Below are positions 60,832 to 64,000 of a stretch of 64,000 nucleotides of DNA, one piece after another; position 1 is the first letter of the stretch; every line of letters starts with the position of its first letter. Below the pieces are notes generated by a model, which worked only from the letters and a program-made list of their open reading frames with translations, searched no databases and was not told the DNA's origin. The position numbers were made by a program, and so were the translations under genes. The stretch lies in assembly GCF_019510245.1 (NCBI RefSeq), contig NZ_JAEKKT010000132.1:19483-83482 (forward strand). Reading direction: 5' to 3'. This DNA is from Streptomyces sp. (GTDB taxonomy: Bacteria > Actinomycetota > Actinomycetes > Streptomycetales > Streptomycetaceae).

Positions 60832-62061
60832 TCACCGTCGTCGCAGCTTCTTCAGACATCGGTGCCCCAGGACCCGCATCAGCTCCTTCGACGAGGTCTG
60901 GTGCACGGTGCGGGACTTCGCCTCGGCGGTGTGGCGCACGGGGGCCGCGGCCGCGGCGGCGAGTGCGCCGTAGAGTGCCTGGGCGGCGACCTCGGGGGCG
61001 ATGCGGGCCTCGGCGGCGGGCGGTCCCGGCTGTGCGGGGATGGCGGGCAGGGTGCAGAGCAGGGCCGGGTCGCCGACGACGCGGACTCCCATGGCGCCGA
61101 TGCGTTCCACCATCTCGGCGCCGATGCGGCCGGCGGCCTCGACGGCCCAGGCGGGGGTGGAGATCTTCACGTCGGCGGCGGTGGGGTTGCACGAGTTCTT
61201 CATATGGATGACGGCGCCGTTGCGGACGAGCTTGGAATAGAGCTCGTCGGGGAGTCCATTGCCGCGGAATTCCACGTTGAGGTTACGCAGCATTTCGGTC
61301 TCGGCGAGGGTGAGGGAGCGGTTCGCCGTGTCCGGGACGGGCTGGAGGAGTTTTCCGGGGAGGCCGAGGAGTGCTTCGAAGGTGCGCATCAGGCCGTCGC
61401 GGTCCCGGTCGTCGACCACGACGACGGTGATCCGGTCGGCGCCGACCGCGCGGCTCCAGCGTTCGACGAGCCGGTCATGCCGGTGGCGGCGCCAGAAGCT
61501 GGGGTTGGGCTTCCCGTAGGGGGCCTTGCGGAGCATGTGGTCCAGCCAGTCCTCGTAGCCCATGCGCAGTCCGTTCTGCACGTACTGCTGCCACTGGGAG
61601 GGCATGATCCTGGCGAGCGGACGGAGGGTGACGAGGACATGGACGCGTTCGCCGCCGAGCTGCTCGACGATGCGGGTGACGGTCTCGTCGTCGGGGGCGT
61701 CGGCGAAGAACTCGCTGCTGATCACCGAGGTGCGGGTGCCGGTGGCCTCGACCTCCTTGAGCAGCCGGGTCCAGTGCTTCTCGGTGGGCGCGGTGTCGCC
61801 CATCATCGCGGGCCGGGCGCAGGCGGCCAGGGCGGCCTCCATCGGGTGCCGGGTGGCCGCCGGGAACTCCACGCCGTGTTCGGGCAGCTTGTCCTTCGCG
61901 GCGAACAGGGCGCCCTGGATGGCCGTGGTGCCCGTCTTGTGCGGGCCGATGTGCAGCAGGCGGGTGCCGGCGGGCAGGGCGGCAAGGGGACCGGTGGGGC
62001 CTGCGGGGCCTGTGGTGGGGTGGTTCACCGGGGCTTCGCCTCTCGTGCAGTCCGTCTCCAT
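60832..62061 (-). CDS. PAPS-dependent sulfotransferase
   Basis: About 409 residues from the ATG at 62061; GTG at 62028 is an alternative with a weak Shine-Dalgarno. The PAPS-binding loop is [32 protein letters not shown] and [19 protein letters not shown] contribute the 3'-phosphate-binding region. The C-terminal third is basic, ending in CLKKLRRR. Cytosolic sulfotransferases of this kind sulfate a carbohydrate or lipid hydroxyl. Next to surface-polymer genes it probably sulfates that polymer or its lipid-linked precursor. The 918-codon track ORF that joins it to obg is treated as an artefact of the obg lesion. Confidence 0.85.
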   Translation of the reverse strand: METDCTRGEAPVNHPTTGPAGPTGPLAALPAGTRLLHIGPHKTGTTAIQGALFAAKDKLPEHGVEFPAATRHPMEAALAACARPAMMGDTAPTEKHWTRLLKEVEATGTRTSVISSEFFADAPDDETVTRIVEQLGGERVHVLVTLRPLARIMPSQWQQYVQNGLRMGYEDWLDHMLRKAPYGKPNPSFWRRHRHDRLVERWSRAVGADRITVVVVDDRDRDGLMRTFEALLGLPGKLLQPVPDTANRSLTLAETEMLRNLNVEFRGNGLPDELYSKLVRNGAVIHMKNSCNPTAADVKISTPAWAVEAAGRIGAEMVERIGAMGVRVVGDPALLCTLPAIPAQPGPPAAEARIAPEVAAQALYGALAAAAAAPVRHTAEAKSRTVHQTSSKELMRVLGHRCLKKLRRR

Positions 62062-62102
62062 GGTTAACGAAAGGTAAGACGTTCGCCTGAGGTTCACCTG
62101 AG

Positions 62103-62136
62103 AGGAGCCTGGGACACAGATGAGTCCCAGGCTCCT
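62103..62136 (-). terminator. Hairpin between obg and the sulfotransferase gene
   Basis: AGGAGCCTGGGAC-ACAGATGA-GTCCCAGGCTCCT, a perfect 13-bp stem. It lies in the proper intergenic region and argues against an obg-sulfotransferase fusion protein. Confidence 0.85.
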
Positions 62137-62204
62137 GTTGCACAGTCTTGACCTTCGGCCGCCCGGTCCGCGGGCTTTACGACCCGTACCCGAGGACAAC
62201 GGAA

Positions 62205-62245
62205 AGACCCGTTGCGGCCGGAACGGGTCCCGGCGCAACGGGTCT
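62205..62245 (-). terminator. Terminator of obg
   Basis: AGACCCGTTGCG and CGCAACGGGTCT form a 12-bp stem 44 bases past the displaced obg stop codon, with inner CCGG pairing. Confidence 0.8.
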
Positions 62246-62288
62246 GACGGTGTGGACCGGGGCTCCCCGGGAACGGGGGGCCGGGGTC

Positions 62289-63543
62289 CTACTCGAACGG
62301 GTCGAAGTCGCCGTACTCCCGGAGGGACTCGTCCCGTTCCGCCTGCCGGTCGCGGCGGCGCTGCACCGGCGAGGTAGCCGACGGCTTCGTCGTTGTTGAA
62401 GTCGGTCTGGCGGACCCAGCGTTCGGGCTTCTCGCCGCGCACCCGGAAGAGGCCGTCGTCCTCCTGGCTGACGGTGAAGCCGGCGTCGTCGACGGCCTTG
62501 GGCCGGATGACGATCCGGGTCGCCTCCTCCTTCGGCTTGGCGGCGCGGGCCTTGGCGACCAGGTCGCCGAGTGCGAAGGTCAGCTCGCGCAGGCCGAGGT
62601 GGGCGACCGCGGACACCTCGAAGACGCGGTAGCCGCGGGCCTCCAGGTCGGGGCGGACCATCTCGGCGAGGTCCTTGCCGTCGGGGACGTCGATCTTGTT
62701 GAGGACGACGATCCGGGGCCGGTCGCCGAGGCCGCCGTACTGCTGGAGCTCCTCCTCGATGACGTCGAGGTCGGAGACCGGGTCGCGCTCGGACTCCAGG
62801 GTCGCGGTGTCGAGGACGTGGACGAGGACGCTGCACCGCTCGACGTGGCGCAGGAACTCCAGGCCGAGGCCGCGGCCCTGGCTGGCGCCGGGGATGAGGC
62901 CGGGCACGTCGGCGATGGTGTAGACGGTGGAACCGGCGGTCACCACGCCGAGGTTGGGGACCAGGGTGGTGAACGGGTAGTCGGCGATCTTCGGTTTGGC
63001 GGCGGACAGCACGGAGATCAGCGAGGACTTGCCGGCGCTCGGGTAGCCGACCAGCGCCACGTCGGCGACGGTCTTCAGTTCGAGGACGATGTCGTCGAGG
63101 TCGCCGGGCTCGCCGAGCAGCGCGAAGCCGGGGGCCTTGCGGCGGGCGCTGGCGAGGGCCGCGTTGCCGAGGCCGCCGCGGCCGCCCTGGGCGGCGACGT
63201 AGGAGGTGCCGTGGCCGACGAGGTCGGCGAGGACATTGCCGGCCTTGTCCAGCACCACGGTGCCGTCCGGCACCGGCAGGACCAGGTCCTGGCCGTCCTT
63301 GCCGGCCCGGTTTCCGCCCTCGCCGGGCTTGCCGCTGGTGGCCTTGCGGTGCGGGGAGTGGTGGTAGTCGAGGAGAGTGGTCACGGACTGGTCGACGGTC
63401 AGGATGACGTCGCCGCCCCGGCCGCCGTTGCCGCCGTCGGGGCCGCCGAGCGGCTTGAACTTCTCCCGGTGCACGGAGGCGCAGCCGTGGCCTCCGCTAC
63501 CCGCGGCGATGTGCAGCTCGACGCGGTCCACGAAGGTGGTCAT
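62289..63543 (-). CDS. obg: GTPase Obg with an internal deletion in the C-terminal domain
   Basis: The first 392 residues are normal: the Gly-rich N-terminal Obg fold ([37 protein letters not shown]) and the G domain ([36 protein letters not shown]). The C-terminal OCT domain starts ([26 protein letters not shown]) and stops at [11 protein letters not shown]. The usual next 60 or so residues are absent, and the family's end ([13 protein letters not shown]...FDPFE, stop at 62289) appears in a shifted frame. So about 180 bases are missing at 62366-62368. Obg controls ribosome assembly and differentiation in Streptomyces and is considered essential. The lesion is either real or an assembly error. 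Confidence 0.88.
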
Positions 63544-63593
63544 GGTGCAGTGCCTCCAGATACGTACGGGTGATACCAATGTCAACACGCGAA

Positions 63594-63633
63594 AGGCGGA
63601 CCCGCCTTCCCGATCGGGAAGTGAGGTCCGCCT
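63594..63633 (-). terminator. Hairpin between rpmA and obg
   Basis: AGGCGGACC and GGTCCGCCT form a 9-bp outer stem with an inner CTTCCCG/CGGGAAG stem. It may partly terminate the rplU-rpmA transcript before obg. Confidence 0.7.
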
Positions 63634-63680
63634 CGCGAGACGTTCGGTCTGAAGCCCCGGATCCAGGAACTGGATCAGGC

Positions 63681-63935
63681 TCAGGCGACCGGAACGATGT
63701 TCACGACCTTGCGGCCACGGTGGGTGCCGAACTCCACCGCACCGGGCAGGAGCGCGAACAGCGTGTCGTCGCCGCCGCGGCCGACGCCCGCACCCGGGTG
63801 GAAGTGGGTGCCGCGCTGACGGACCAGGATCTCGCCCGCGTTGACGACCTGACCGCCGAAGCGCTTCACGCCGAGGCGCTGAGCGTTGGAGTCACGACCG
63901 TTACGGGTGGACGATGCGCCCTTCTTGTGTGCCAT
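63681..63935 (-). CDS. rpmA: 50S ribosomal protein L27
   Basis: 84 residues. [31 protein letters not shown] is diagnostic; the short N-terminus needs no cleavage, unlike the Firmicute form. The C-terminus is [16 protein letters not shown]. It lies 14 bases after rplU in the conserved rplU-rpmA-obg order. Confidence 0.98.
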   Translation of the reverse strand: MAHKKGASSTRNGRDSNAQRLGVKRFGGQVVNAGEILVRQRGTHFHPGAGVGRGGDDTLFALLPGAVEFGTHRGRKVVNIVPVA

Positions 63936-63949
63936 CTCTCCTCAGTCCC

Positions 63950-64000
63950 TTACTTCGCAGCCGCGGGGATCTCAGTGACCTTGATCGCCGTGTACTGCTG
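63950..64000 (-). CDS. rplU: 50S ribosomal protein L21, C-terminal end only
   Basis: The last 16 codons before the stop encode QQYTAIKVTEIPAAAK. This matches the L21 C-terminal pattern (...TxIKVTEI) and the position before rpmA. The rest lies outside the window. Confidence 0.9.
   Translation of the reverse strand, partial: QQYTAIKVTEIPAAAK

Noticed and set aside
60832-63588. A 918-codon ORF that would be an Obg-sulfotransferase fusion
   Set aside because: The join depends on a frame change at 62366-62368, and two clear terminator hairpins (62103-62136, 62205-62245) plus a normal obg tail in another frame lie inside it. Two genes are the better reading.

Overview
The window is a high-GC actinobacterial chromosome segment, almost certainly from a Streptomyces. 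The evidence is GC-rich third codon positions, many GTG starts, GGGGCGGAGCCCC-type terminators, leaderless-looking promoters, and a gene order (tricorn protease, rsmE, dnaJ2-hrcA, hemW, lepA, rpsT, holA, comEC-comEA, leuS, rsfS-nadD, proBA, obg-rpmA-rplU) that I recognise from Streptomyces core chromosomes. It is not a phage, plasmid or island. Most genes are housekeeping, interrupted by a few lineage-specific blocks.

Layout. 1-6.3 kb: tricorn-type protease, a small lipoprotein, a VOC protein, and an nmo-rsmE pair. 6.3-12 kb: a 34-bp tandem repeat, then hrcA-dnaJ2 behind a CIRCE operator, an MBL hydrolase, a DUF3097 protein and hemW. 12-18.5 kb: a signalling block made of a divergent HATPase/PP2C (SpoIIE-type) phosphatase, a multi-HAMP hybrid histidine kinase that carries a frameshift here, and a response regulator with a coiled-coil tail. 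18.5-31.3 kb: acyl-CoA synthetase, lepA, rpsT, holA, a YceI fusion, arylamine N-acetyltransferase, comEC-comEA and degV. 32-35.3 kb: leuS preceded by a 12-codon leader peptide with three Leu codons and an intrinsic terminator, which looks like a ribosome-dependent attenuator. 35.5-38.5 kb: a two-gene redox operon (di-heme membrane protein plus NuoF-ferredoxin fusion). 38.6-43.1 kb: two identical tRNA-Ala(GGC) genes bracket a GT87 glycosyltransferase, two zinc-ribbon microproteins, and an MFS exporter with a divergent XRE regulator. 43.2-50.5 kb: histidine phosphatase-rsfS-LytR-like-nadD, two short membrane proteins, an M48 peptidase, and two membrane proteins sharing an N-terminal motif. 50.5-53.6 kb: proA, a small unknown gene, proB. 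53.8-62.1 kb: a cell-surface polymer cluster (polysaccharide pyruvyltransferase-like, GT2, TagF-like polymerase, IspD-SDR fusion, sulfotransferase) inserted between proB and obg. 62.3-64 kb: obg, rpmA and the 3' end of rplU.

How the genes work together. The clearest functional groups are the hrcA/dnaJ2 heat-shock unit, the leuS attenuation unit, the redox pair, the signalling trio and the surface-polymer cluster. The surface-polymer genes look able to make CDP-ribitol (cytidylyltransferase plus reductase in one chain), polymerise polyol phosphate (TagF-like), and decorate the product with sugar, pyruvate and sulfate groups.

Two apparent lesions matter for interpretation: a one-base frameshift in the HAMP kinase, and a deletion of about 180 bp with a frame change in the C-terminal domain of obg. 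The second lesion makes obg read in frame into the sulfotransferase as a spurious 918-codon ORF. Both may be real or may be assembly errors. Everything here was read by eye; no database search or folding program was run.
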